This document shows, piece by piece, positions 8,355-15,884 of a stretch of 40,119 bases of DNA. Under the pieces are notes generated by a model. That model was not told the origin of the DNA. It saw nothing but the letters and a program-made list of their open reading frames with translations, and did no database searches. The translations under genes and the position numbers were made by a program. Source of the stretch: Candidatus Poribacteria bacterium (GTDB lineage: Bacteria > Poribacteria > WGA-4E > WGA-3G); contig JAPPCZ010000055.1 in NCBI GenBank assembly GCA_028824685.1, positions 68,673 to 108,791 of the forward strand. Direction: 5' to 3'. How positions within the stretch are numbered: position 1 is the first letter of the stretch; each line of letters begins with the position of its first letter.

Positions 8355-8885
8355 ATGATGAAGATAACTACATGTCTGTTCATTTGCATATTGTTAGTAA
8401 GTGTTACAAGCCTTGCAGAGGTGAAACCCCAAAAAGTAGGCGATGCTGCACCAGATTTTACACTTCAAGATGCTGAGGAAAAACAGCACAATTTGAAGAA
8501 GCTGCGCGGAAAACTGGTTTTTCTGATTATGGGCAATCGGAAGATTCGGAAGGAAGACGATAAATGGGCAGAGGCATTCCAGAAAGATTATAAGAAAGAT
8601 AAACGGGTTACTGCTTATATAATTGCGGATATGCGGAGCGTACCCGGATTTATACCGAAAGGATTCATTCGGTCCCGAATAAAGAGAAAACCACCACCCG
8701 TAACGTTCCTAATGGATTGGAAGGGGCAAGTACATGAACGCTATCAAACAAAAAAAAAGAAACCTAATCTGTATTTAATTTCAGCACAGGGAAAAATCGT
8801 ATTCCATCGCGAAGCAAATTTCAAACCAGAAATTTACGCGGAACTCAAAAAACAAATTGATACCCGATTAACTGAAAAACCTTAA
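8355..8885 (+). CDS. exported YtfJ-like thioredoxin-fold protein lacking cysteines
   Basis: 176 aa with an N-terminal signal peptide (MMKITTCLFICILLVSVTS, cleavage near Ala21). The mature part has the thioredoxin/peroxiredoxin-like order: VGDAAPDFTLQD, LKKLRGKLVFLIMGNRK, then VTAYIIADMRSVPGFIPKGF, a VTFLMDWKGQ strand and YLISAQGKIVFHREANF. The arrangement, especially IIADMRSVPGFIPKGFIRS and the final DGKI-like strand, resembles the YtfJ family. No cysteine remains in the mature protein, so there is no CxxC or peroxidatic Cys. It is very basic. A redox function is unlikely; a binding role is inferred. The ATG pair at 8355/8358 directly follows the promoter. Confidence 0.65.
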   Translation: MMKITTCLFICILLVSVTSLAEVKPQKVGDAAPDFTLQDAEEKQHNLKKLRGKLVFLIMGNRKIRKEDDKWAEAFQKDYKKDKRVTAYIIADMRSVPGFIPKGFIRSRIKRKPPPVTFLMDWKGQVHERYQTKKKKPNLYLISAQGKIVFHREANFKPEIYAELKKQIDTRLTEKP

Positions 8886-8937
8886 GCTACGATTGCATTG
8901 GTAAACTAAGACATTATGCTACACACAGGAGATAAAT

Positions 8938-9795
8938 ATGGATTCCAAAGCCAAAGATGATATTAAAAGATATTTGTCCTTTCCGATGGTTCTCATAGGC
9001 AGCGGTTCATTTGTCGGTGTAATCGGGTGGTTGGGATTGGCACAAGCAGCGGAAAGCATCTTATTCTTTGCAGGTTCAGCGCTCCTATCATTTTCAGGTT
9101 CAATGGCAACTCTATGCGGCCTAATGAGTCTTGAAAGAATTGCGCCAAGTAAGCTTAAAGTCCAAAAAATGAAATCTGAGATTTCAAAGAATATCAAAAT
9201 TCAGTATCCAACTTATATTTTAAATGTTGAAAAACTCAAACAGAAGTATCAGGAACTTCATGGAAAACTACCTGAAATCCGAACTAATTGTGAAAATTTT
9301 AGGCAGACAATAAGAAACCAAAGATTAGGGTTAGGTAACTTACAGAAACAACTTCAGGAAAATCTGAAAAATCACGCTTCAGTTATTGGCAACGATAGTG
9401 TAGATGGCATTGCTAAAAAGATACTGTGGTCTGAAAAGGAAATTCAACTTACTGAATTAAATGATGTCTTAGAGAAACTCACTAACTTTTTTACAGGGGC
9501 AGACTTGGAGCGGTATCGCGTTGAACTAACATATATAAGTGGGGGTTTGACTCAATTAGACCAAGGCATAAGAGATTATCGGGAGCTAATGATACTTTGT
9601 AACCGCGCAGACGCTAATTATGAGAATATTATAAAGGTAAAGCAGAAAGTTGATAAGGTGGACACTTTGATGGTCTTGCAGGAAAAGCGATTAGAAGAAC
9701 TCGGAACGGAAATGGATATGAAACCTGAAGAAGCAAACATGGAGTTATCGCTTTTTCAAGAGCGACTTGATGATATCCAGGTAGATGATGAATAA
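8938..9795 (+). CDS. membrane-anchored coiled-coil protein, hypothetical
   Basis: 285 aa, family not recognised. Two hydrophobic segments at about residues 15-38 (MVLIGSGSFVGVIGWLGLA) and 40-62 (SILFFAGSALLSFSGSMATL) form a hairpin anchor. Charged, heptad-like helices fill the rest (LKQKYQELHGKLPEIRTN, QNQRLGLGNLQKQLQENL, MVLQEKRLEELGTEMD). It ends very acidic. CAGGAGATAA gives a good ribosome site just before the ATG. It begins 52 bp after the YtfJ-like gene and may share its transcript. A structural or scaffold role is a guess from architecture. Confidence 0.6.
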   Translation: MDSKAKDDIKRYLSFPMVLIGSGSFVGVIGWLGLAQAAESILFFAGSALLSFSGSMATLCGLMSLERIAPSKLKVQKMKSEISKNIKIQYPTYILNVEKLKQKYQELHGKLPEIRTNCENFRQTIRNQRLGLGNLQKQLQENLKNHASVIGNDSVDGIAKKILWSEKEIQLTELNDVLEKLTNFFTGADLERYRVELTYISGGLTQLDQGIRDYRELMILCNRADANYENIIKVKQKVDKVDTLMVLQEKRLEELGTEMDMKPEEANMELSLFQERLDDIQVDDE

Positions 9796-9817
9796 AGCAT
9801 AGTTGTAAGATCACTTC

Positions 9818-9978
9818 TTATAGTGAACTTTGAAATTATTGGGACACTTGATAAATCTATTTTTGGAAACATAACGGACAATAGAAGTTGTAGCACAAAC
9901 TTTTAGTTTGTGCCGATGAGACGCAAACTAAAAGTTTGCGCTACAGAAGCGTCTCATTAATTATAGGTTTTACTATAA
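9818..9978. mobile_element. MITE-like element with 28-bp imperfect terminal inverted repeats
   Basis: The left end TTATAGTGAACTTTG... (9818-9845) and the inverted right end TTATAGTAAAACCTA... (9978-9951) match at about 20 of 28 positions. The 161-bp interior has no ORF and holds a second nested inverted repeat (9889-9945). A further copy of the left end lies at 40065-40085 (19 of 21 identical). Non-autonomous transposon remnant is an inference; no transposase is present in the window. Confidence 0.5.
9889..9945. repeat. nested cruciform-like inverted repeat
   Basis: The arms 9889-9913 and 9921-9945 are 25 bp each with three mismatches, around the spacer CGATGAG. Each arm is itself a hairpin (CACAAAC ttttag-type and GCAAACTaaaAGTTTGC), so the region could fold as a long stem or as two small stems. 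GAGACGC (9918-9924) also pairs with GCGTCTC (9949-9955). Confidence 0.7.
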
Positions 9979-10016
9979 GTGAGGATAAAAGAAGCATCAA
10001 TTAGTAGAGGATTAGT

Positions 10017-10988
10017 ATGAAATATCTTGTCACGGGATGTGCTGGGTTTATAGGGTGGAAAGTTACTGAATTTCTTATTGCAGGTGGACATACCGTGATT
10101 GGAATTGATAACTTAAACGATGCTTATGATGTTACAGTAAAAAAGTGGCGACTTTCACAACTTCAAAAGTTACCCGAATTTCATTTTCACCGTGTAGATA
10201 TTTGCGACCGTGCTTCACTTGAACCGATATTTGATGAACATTATGATGCGGTCATCAACCTTGCAGCACGCGCGGGTGTTCGGCAATCTGTTGAAGATCC
10301 GTGGGTTTACATTGATACAAACGTCACAGGCACGCTAAACCTGCTGAAACTATGTCATGACACTGAAGTGAAAAAATTTGTGTTAGCCTCTACCTCAAGT
10401 TTATACGGTGCCAATAATCCACTTCCATTCAGTGAAGAGGCGAACACAGATGGACCGCTTTCCCCTTATGCTGCCTCAAAAAAAGGGGCAGAGGCACTCT
10501 GTCATAGTTACCACTATCTCTACGCTATTGACGTGACAATATTTCGTTTTTTTACTGTCTATGGACCCGCTGGACGTCCGGATATGAGTGCGTTCCGTTT
10601 TGTCCAATGGATTAGTGAGGGAAAACCGGTTATTGTCTATGGTGATGGAAAACAATCCTCGCGCGATTATACCTATGTTGAAGACATTGCACGTGGCGTG
10701 ATCGCAGGACTGAAACCGCTCGGATATTCGGTGATAAACCTCGGTTCAGATAGTCCGATTGTGTTACTCGACACAATTAGACTAATAGAGGAACTCATCG
10801 GTAAGAAGGCGGAACTATCACATCAACCTTTTCATCCTGCCGACGTACGTGCCACGTGGGCAAATATCCAAAAAGCGGAACAACTTTTAGGATGGCAACC
10901 ACAAGTAACCTTCCGTGAAGGGATCACTGCACTCGTTGAATGGTATCAAGAACATCGTGATTGGGTAAAGGATATTCCAACTGGGTAA
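10017..10988 (+). CDS. NAD-dependent sugar epimerase, UDP-glucuronate 4-epimerase-like
   Basis: A short-chain dehydrogenase-type nucleotide-sugar epimerase, 323 aa, supplying sugars for envelope polysaccharide. It has the NAD-binding motif TGCAGFIG at residues 5-12, LAARAGVRQSVEDPWVYIDTN, the catalytic Ser region LASTSSLYG, and YAASK as the YxxxK pair near 150. FFTVYGPAGRPDMSAFRF followed by YGDGKQSSRDYTYVEDIA is the arrangement seen in UDP-glucuronate 4-epimerases (GPxGRPDM), which distinguishes it from GalE; related dehydratases cannot be excluded. AGAGG lies 6 nt before the ATG. It stands alone between the MITE-like element and a convergent gene. Confidence 0.85.
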   Translation: MKYLVTGCAGFIGWKVTEFLIAGGHTVIGIDNLNDAYDVTVKKWRLSQLQKLPEFHFHRVDICDRASLEPIFDEHYDAVINLAARAGVRQSVEDPWVYIDTNVTGTLNLLKLCHDTEVKKFVLASTSSLYGANNPLPFSEEANTDGPLSPYAASKKGAEALCHSYHYLYAIDVTIFRFFTVYGPAGRPDMSAFRFVQWISEGKPVIVYGDGKQSSRDYTYVEDIARGVIAGLKPLGYSVINLGSDSPIVLLDTIRLIEELIGKKAELSHQPFHPADVRATWANIQKAEQLLGWQPQVTFREGITALVEWYQEHRDWVKDIPTG

Positions 10989-11012
10989 CGGTACAACGGA
11001 GTATGCTATATT

Positions 11013-11576
11013 TTATGCAGCTGTTAAAATTTCCACTGCTTTTTCCAATGCTTGTCCTTCCACCTTCAGCTTAGCATTTTCTACCTCGCGCTTCACATAA
11101 GTCATGGTATTTTCCAAGTTCATCGGCGTTGCAATTTCCTGCACAATTTTGTGTAGACGTTTGACATCGGTCTTCTTAATCCCAGTCTGTTCTTCCACAC
11201 GAGTATGTAATGCAGCAGGGGACTCTGGTTCTTGAGGGGTTTCAGCAGGTTTTGATACTGTCTTTTTTGAATCAGTATTCCGCTTTTTCGCAGTGGGAGT
11301 GCGTTTTCGGGATGTCGTCTTCTGAATTTTTCCCACGTCCAACGCTTTAAAGCCACACTCCTTGCACAATTTCGCTGTGACTTCAGCCAACGTCATTGTT
11401 ACAATCACTTCACTGATAGCACCACAGAGTTCACATTCCGTAAGATTTTCAATACCTGAAAGGATGTCGGCGTGTAACCCTAACATCTTTTGCTTGTCGG
11501 TCTTTGTCGGTTTTTCTTTCTGACACAATCCTATTAGTTTTTGCGCCGCTTTTTCAATTTGGTCTAAATTTCCCAT
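11013..11576 (-). CDS. zinc-ribbon protein, hypothetical, 187 aa
   Basis: Family not recognised. Residues about 42-72 hold two CxxC knuckles (CELCG and CKECG) 24 residues apart, a probable zinc ribbon. A lysine/arginine-rich, low-complexity linker follows (KTTSRKRTPTAKKRNTDSKK), then Pro/Glu-rich sequence and a helical C-terminal domain (DVKRLHKIVQEIATPMNLEN...). The basic linker suggests nucleic-acid contact. GGAGG is well placed before the ATG. The promoter is near-consensus with a perfect palindrome over its -10 box, suggesting tight repression, possibly by itself. Confidence 0.65.
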   Translation of the reverse strand: MGNLDQIEKAAQKLIGLCQKEKPTKTDKQKMLGLHADILSGIENLTECELCGAISEVIVTMTLAEVTAKLCKECGFKALDVGKIQKTTSRKRTPTAKKRNTDSKKTVSKPAETPQEPESPAALHTRVEEQTGIKKTDVKRLHKIVQEIATPMNLENTMTYVKREVENAKLKVEGQALEKAVEILTAA

Positions 11577-11590
11577 GTCACGCCTCCAAT

Positions 11591-11615
11591 AAATGTTATA
11601 ATAAGTATAACATTT
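11591..11615. promoter_or_regulatory. perfect palindromic operator over the zinc-ribbon gene promoter
   Basis: AAATGTTATA-N5-TATAACATTT is a perfect 10-bp inverted repeat with a 5-bp spacer. It spans about -19 to +6 relative to the predicted start, covering the -10 box. That placement is typical for repressor sites. The regulator is unknown. Confidence 0.65.
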
Positions 11616-11632
11616 GTATAAAATAATGTCAA
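11604..11632 (-). promoter_or_regulatory. near-consensus sigma70-like promoter of the zinc-ribbon gene
   Basis: On the minus strand TTGACA (11632-11627), exactly 17 bp and TATACT (11609-11604). The predicted start is near 11597, about 20 nt before the ATG at 11576, leaving room for the GGAGG ribosome site. Confidence 0.75.
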
Positions 11633-11665
11633 GGAAAGTTTAGCTTTATAAACAGTCGGCAAGAT

Positions 11666-13237
11666 TTATTTGGCTGCATCTTTATCTTTATACAACTTAT
11701 ATTCAAAACTATCAATGAGTGCTTCGTAACTTGCTGATATGATGTTCTCAGAAACCCCGACGGTGCTCCAACTCATTTCGCCATCACTCGCTTCAATAAG
11801 CACACGTACCTTTGAACCGGTTCCTGCTTTGGTATCTAAAACCCGAACTTTGTAATCTATCAATCTGACTGTCTGCAAGGCGGGATAGAACTGTTCAAGA
11901 GCTTTCCTTAGTGCCGTGTCCAACGCATTCACAGGACCATCGCCATCCGCCGCTGTATGGGTCGTAGCCCCGTCTGGTGTGGTCACCTTTACCGTTGCCT
12001 CTGAACGCATGGTGTGATCGGTAAACTTCTCAATAATAACGCGAAAGCCGAGCCGTTCAAAAAAGGATTCATACCCATTAAAGACTTTGCGTGTCAAGAG
12101 CTCAAAAGATGCTTCAGCAGCTTCATACTGATACCCTTCATTCTCCAATTCTTTCAGGCGGTTGAAGAGTTCAAGTACCTGTGGCGAATTCTTATCGTAA
12201 TTCGGATACTCCTTCTCAATTTTTTTCATAATAGTGCCCCGACCCGCTTGGTCGGAGACAAGAATACGTTGGGTATTGCCAACTGTTTCTGGCTCAATAT
12301 GTTCGTAAGTAAGGCGATTTTTACGGATAGCATCTGTGTGTAAGCCACCCTTATGTGCGAAAGCGGAACGTCCTACATACGGCTGGCGTTCATCATGCGG
12401 CAAGTTTGCCAACTCACTAATTAACCGAGATACGCGGGTAATTGTTTGCAGTTGGGTATCGCTGATACACGCAATACCTAACTTTAGTTGAATTGTAGGG
12501 ATAATAGACGCAAGATTAGCATTGCCACACCGCTCACCATAACCGTTGAACGTTCCTTGAACATGGTTTGCACCTGCCTGAACAGCCAACACAGAATTTG
12601 CTGTGCCCATACCCGCGTCATTGTGAGCATGGATACCGATAGACAAGGGTAGTGCTGACATCACTACTTTGATGCCTACCTGAATTTCTAAAGGCAACCG
12701 ACCTCCGTTGGTATCACAAAGTACAAGGCATTTCGCACCACCTGATGCAGCTGCACGCAGCGTCTCAACAGCATACTCCGAGTCATCAGCATAGCCATCA
12801 AAAAAGTGTTCGGCATCGTAAATTACTTCACGTCCGTTTTCCACAAGATACGCAACAGAACTCTCAATTAATTCCAAGTTTTCTTCTGCTGAAACTCGTA
12901 AGACATCCGTTGCGTGGAGCCGCCAACTTTTACCAAAAATCGTAATTGTTCTTGCGCCTGTATCAAGTAAAGCAGACAAGTTCGGGTCAGCATCGGGGGC
13001 ATAAGTAGGATAACGCGTACTGCCAAACGGCACAACTGTTGCTGTTTCCAACGCCATATCTTTTGCCCGTTTGAAGAACTCTATATCTTTTGGGTTAGAA
13101 CCGGGATAGCCACCTTCAATATAACGGATACCCAATTTATCCAGCACTTCTATGATGATAAGTTTGTCTTCAACCGAAAATGCTACGCCTTCGGCTTGGC
13201 TACCGTCCCTAAGTGTTGTATCGTAAAATTCAACCAT
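11666..13237 (-). CDS. cimA: (R)-citramalate synthase
   Basis: Condenses acetyl-CoA and pyruvate to citramalate, the first step of the threonine-independent isoleucine route; cytoplasmic. The 523 aa fit the long CimA type (about 520-540) of the isopropylmalate-synthase superfamily. DTTLRDGSQ (residues 6-14) opens the HMGL-like TIM barrel, IEGGYPGSNPKD follows, HAHNDAGMGTANS carries metal ligands, and GGLHTDAIRKN lies near 300. The C-terminal regulatory LeuA-type domain (ATVKVTTPDGATTHTAADGDGPVNALDTALRK...) is intact and suggests feedback control. The stop codon three codons upstream fixes the ATG, which has no Shine-Dalgarno site. The leader is unusual: the promoter lies about 115 bp upstream and two strong ribosome-site-like sequences lie between. 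Confidence 0.92.
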   Translation of the reverse strand: MVEFYDTTLRDGSQAEGVAFSVEDKLIIIEVLDKLGIRYIEGGYPGSNPKDIEFFKRAKDMALETATVVPFGSTRYPTYAPDADPNLSALLDTGARTITIFGKSWRLHATDVLRVSAEENLELIESSVAYLVENGREVIYDAEHFFDGYADDSEYAVETLRAAASGGAKCLVLCDTNGGRLPLEIQVGIKVVMSALPLSIGIHAHNDAGMGTANSVLAVQAGANHVQGTFNGYGERCGNANLASIIPTIQLKLGIACISDTQLQTITRVSRLISELANLPHDERQPYVGRSAFAHKGGLHTDAIRKNRLTYEHIEPETVGNTQRILVSDQAGRGTIMKKIEKEYPNYDKNSPQVLELFNRLKELENEGYQYEAAEASFELLTRKVFNGYESFFERLGFRVIIEKFTDHTMRSEATVKVTTPDGATTHTAADGDGPVNALDTALRKALEQFYPALQTVRLIDYKVRVLDTKAGTGSKVRVLIEASDGEMSWSTVGVSENIISASYEALIDSFEYKLYKDKDAAK

Positions 13238-13351
13238 GTGTTTTTACATTAGTTTTGACTTGCGCTCTTGAATATGGGCTTCAGACCTCCCCTAACAACG
13301 CCAAAAATTGATGCCTCCTTTAATGGCAATACCCATCTATTTCTTGCTAAA

Positions 13352-13380
13352 ATTCTATCACAATTTAGGGCAAAAGTCAA
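13352..13380 (-). promoter_or_regulatory. sigma70-like promoter for cimA
   Basis: TTGACT (13380-13375), a 17-bp spacer and TAGAAT (13357-13352) on the minus strand. The predicted start is near 13345, giving a leader of about 108 nt with AAAGGAGG at 13321-13314 and GGGGAGGT at 13292-13285, neither of which serves the cimA ATG. Confidence 0.6.
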
Positions 13381-13473
13381 GATTATTGTAATCGTATCTA
13401 TGTTGACGAATCTTGTCAATTCACAACATGTTTTGCTTTCATAATCTAAAGATTTATGCTACATTAATAGATT

Positions 13474-14766
13474 ATGAAAACTTATAGCATTTCTTTAATT
13501 TGCTGTATATTGTTGCTATCAAGTTGTGGGATATTCGGGACAAAACCCGTCCAACCACAACCGCCAACACCCTCTATCGATCCACTTGAAAAACTGCAAG
13601 CGGATATTGATGCGGTATTGCAAGACGCGCTGTTTACAACTGCAAGCATAGGGATAAAAGTCGTTGCTGTTGAAACAGGGGAGGTGATTTACGCTAAAAA
13701 CGCTAATAAATTGCATCATCCGGCTTCCACAACAAAACTCTTTACGGCAGCAACTGCTTTAGCGAAACTTGGATCGGATTATCGGTTTAAAACAACGCTT
13801 TACACCGATACGACTAAGGACGCGCAAGTTGTAGGAAACATATATCTCAAAGGTAGTGCTGATCCGGTGCTTCAATCAGATGATATTGTGGAATTGTGTG
13901 AGGCATTAGCACAAACAGGTGTAAAAATAATACAAGGGAACATTGTTGTAGACGAAACTTACCTTGATACTGTTCAAGAAGGTCCAGGCTGGATGTGGGA
14001 TGATAAACCGCTTCGGATTAGTGCTTTAAGTATCCGCAGCATTGAACCGGATGTAAAAACAGGCAGTAGGACAATCGCTTGTGGTAATCTTCTAAAAACC
14101 ACACTGAAGCAAAAAGGTATTGATGTAATGGGTGAGGTTGTCTTAGGAACAGTCCCGTCAGATGCCAACAGGGTCGCTGCACATCTATCGCCGCCGCTTG
14201 CTGAAATCATCAAACTAATGAACAAACCGAGTGACAATTGGATTGCTGAGTTCCTTTTCAAAACAATCGGTGCTGAGGTGAAGGGTGAACCGGGAACGTG
14301 GAGAAAAGGGAGAGAGACTGTTACTGAATTTTTAGGTGAGATTATGGGTGAACCGCCTGCACACCGATTTGTTGACGGTTCAGGGCTTTCTCGGTATAAT
14401 CTGCTCAACGCTGAATTGTTGACCAAGCTACTCGTCTATATGTCCCACAATTTTGAGTTGATGCCAGAATTCATGACATCGCTTCCAATTGCAGGCGTTG
14501 ATGGCACATTGAAAAATCGGATGCAAGGGATGTATGCTGAAAAGATATTACGTGCGAAAACGGGAACGTTAAGTGGTGTTTCCGCACTTGCGGGCTACAC
14601 CACAACAGCAGATGGTGAGGTGTTGGCGTTTGGCATCCTCGTAAGCCATTATGTTGGGTCGGCGACAACGGCACGGGGAATTCAGGATAGAATAGGGAAT
14701 TATTTGACAGGGTTTAGGCGCCATCTTGTTAGTAACGTCAGCGATAAACTCTTCCAAAAAGAATAG
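13474..14766 (+). CDS. D-alanyl-D-alanine carboxypeptidase/endopeptidase, PBP4 (S13) family lipoprotein
   Basis: A peptidoglycan hydrolase of the DacB/PBP4 type, removing the terminal D-Ala or cutting DD-crosslinks in the periplasm. 430 aa. It begins with a lipoprotein signal, lipobox LSSC near residue 17. The penicillin-binding motifs are all present: STTK (SxxK) in HHPASTTKLFT near 90, SDN (SxN) in KPSDNWIAEF near 255, and KTG in RAKTGTLSG near 356. There is no Shine-Dalgarno site. A weak TTGCTT-N16-TATGCT pair (13433-13460) lies just upstream, leaving a leader of only about 7 nt. It is divergent from cimA. Confidence 0.92.
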   Translation: MKTYSISLICCILLLSSCGIFGTKPVQPQPPTPSIDPLEKLQADIDAVLQDALFTTASIGIKVVAVETGEVIYAKNANKLHHPASTTKLFTAATALAKLGSDYRFKTTLYTDTTKDAQVVGNIYLKGSADPVLQSDDIVELCEALAQTGVKIIQGNIVVDETYLDTVQEGPGWMWDDKPLRISALSIRSIEPDVKTGSRTIACGNLLKTTLKQKGIDVMGEVVLGTVPSDANRVAAHLSPPLAEIIKLMNKPSDNWIAEFLFKTIGAEVKGEPGTWRKGRETVTEFLGEIMGEPPAHRFVDGSGLSRYNLLNAELLTKLLVYMSHNFELMPEFMTSLPIAGVDGTLKNRMQGMYAEKILRAKTGTLSGVSALAGYTTTADGEVLAFGILVSHYVGSATTARGIQDRIGNYLTGFRRHLVSNVSDKLFQKE

Positions 14767-14804
14767 ATACAACTTGAGCGTGTCATTCTATCAAAACAAT
14801 TTTC

Positions 14805-14833
14805 TTGCCATCTGGTTTTTTGCGTGATATAAT
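14805..14833 (+). promoter_or_regulatory. sigma70-like promoter of the toxin-antitoxin operon
   Basis: TTGCCA (14805-14810), 17 bp and perfect TATAAT (14828-14833). The predicted start near 14840 leaves a 125-nt leader before the toxin, containing a 19-codon ORF. Confidence 0.65.
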
Positions 14834-14905
14834 AAGTGGTGTTTGATTGTGTGTCGGCGAGATTTTACCGAATTATTGAACATGATTGTTCGCTAACAGC
14901 GCGGC

Positions 14906-14965
14906 ATGCAGAACGACAAAGAAGATGTACCAATCAGAACGATTGACAGTCTATATGATATCTAA
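14906..14965 (+). CDS. putative 19-aa leader ORF coupled to the toxin
   Basis: ATG at 14906 opens 19 codons (starting MQNDKEDVP) ending in TAA at 14963-14965. The stop overlaps the toxin ATG as TAATG. The toxin has no Shine-Dalgarno site, so re-initiation from this leader would explain its translation. The leader's own ribosome site is weak. It could be chance; reading a leaderless toxin from the TATGAT at 14954 is the alternative. Confidence 0.3.
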   Translation: MQNDKEDVPIRTIDSLYDI

Positions 14966-15264
14966 TGCATGTTATTACGCGAAAGCGCCTGAACGAATTC
15001 ATTGAACACAAAGATAAAACTGCCGAACCAGCACTTGAACGTTGGTATAGACGGATGAAGCAGAACAATTTCCAGAACCCTAATGAATTGCTGCAGATGT
15101 TTCCTCCTCATAGTGTTGACCAAGTAGAAGGTCTAACAGTCTTTGACATTGGAGGTAGAACCGCTGTTCGTCTTATTGCAGATATACACTATAATAGGAA
15201 AAAAGTTTACATCCGTGCGGTGTTGACGCATGACGAGTATCTTAAAGGAAATTGGAAGGAGTGA
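14965..15264 (+). CDS. higB: HigB-family type II toxin
   Basis: A 99-residue protein of the HigB mRNA-interferase family, which cleaves mRNA on the ribosome. The whole-length pattern matches: MHVITRKRLNEFIEHK, LERWYRRMKQNNFQNPNELLQMFP, then TVFDIGGRTAVRLIADIHYNRKKVYIRAVLTHDEYLKGNW. The HYNRKxVYIRxVxTHxEY strand is the family signature. Toxin first and partner second (3 bp gap) is the higBA order. Start and stop are consistent, with TAATG overlap to a leader ORF. Confidence 0.88.
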   Translation: MHVITRKRLNEFIEHKDKTAEPALERWYRRMKQNNFQNPNELLQMFPPHSVDQVEGLTVFDIGGRTAVRLIADIHYNRKKVYIRAVLTHDEYLKGNWKE

Positions 15265-15267
15265 ATT

Positions 15268-15711
15268 ATGCTTGACAAACAGTCTTCACTACGTGTTTCA
15301 CCGAGGGTAGCACCTGCTGAATCTGGCTTCCCAGTTGATGAAATTGACACGAAAGTATTTGAAATAAAAGAACACGTTTCTGCTGTTTTTGATTCATCAC
15401 TAATGCCTAGTCGTTTAGAAAAATTATGGGCAGCAGGAAAACCTGATATTCTTAATCCAAACGTTGACTTTGATTCCACTCCACTCGTGACTGCTGTGAA
15501 AAATCTAATTGAGGTCATTGGAAAAAATGAAACAGACCTTTTTACCTCATTGACAGAAAGTGACTATCAAGGTCTTGTAACAGTTCTTGATGATTTAATC
15601 GATGTCGTTGGGCAAAACGAGAGCCATATTTTGGCATCCTTGATGGAATTCATTGGTACACTCATTGAAAATTATGAAGACCAACACGTTCCCGAACTAA
15701 CAATTACATAG
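15268..15711 (+). CDS. putative HigA-like antitoxin without HTH domain
   Basis: 147 aa, starting 3 bp after higB with GGAAGGAG 5-7 nt before the ATG. The C-terminal part (ESDYQGLVTVLDDLIDVVG...ASLMEFIGTLIENYEDQHVP) resembles the N-terminal region of HigA/COG5499 antitoxins, which normally continues into an Xre-type helix-turn-helix. Here the protein stops 6 residues later and no HTH follows in any frame. The segment is internally duplicated: LVTAVKNLIEVIGKNETDLFTSLTE against LVTVLDDLIDVVGQNESHILASLME. The first 80 residues are not recognised. Neutralising the toxin is inferred; self-repression by direct DNA binding looks unlikely. Confidence 0.65.
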   Translation: MLDKQSSLRVSPRVAPAESGFPVDEIDTKVFEIKEHVSAVFDSSLMPSRLEKLWAAGKPDILNPNVDFDSTPLVTAVKNLIEVIGKNETDLFTSLTESDYQGLVTVLDDLIDVVGQNESHILASLMEFIGTLIENYEDQHVPELTIT

Positions 15712-15884
15712 GAATGAGGTGGCGCAGATATTAGATAACACACTCGCGTTGTCATTGGTAAATTCTACCTATTAAGTAATGACCACTGTATTATTTCAGA
15801 CTCAACATTAATACGTAAAGAGTATTGAACAATTACGTTTATTTTATCTTTCTTGCACAATTGATTCTTAAAAAGAGCGAAACC

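Noticed and set aside
13238..13345. T-box or other known riboswitch before cimA
   Set aside because: No T-box AGGGTGG-type sequence, specifier stem or terminator/antiterminator pair could be found.
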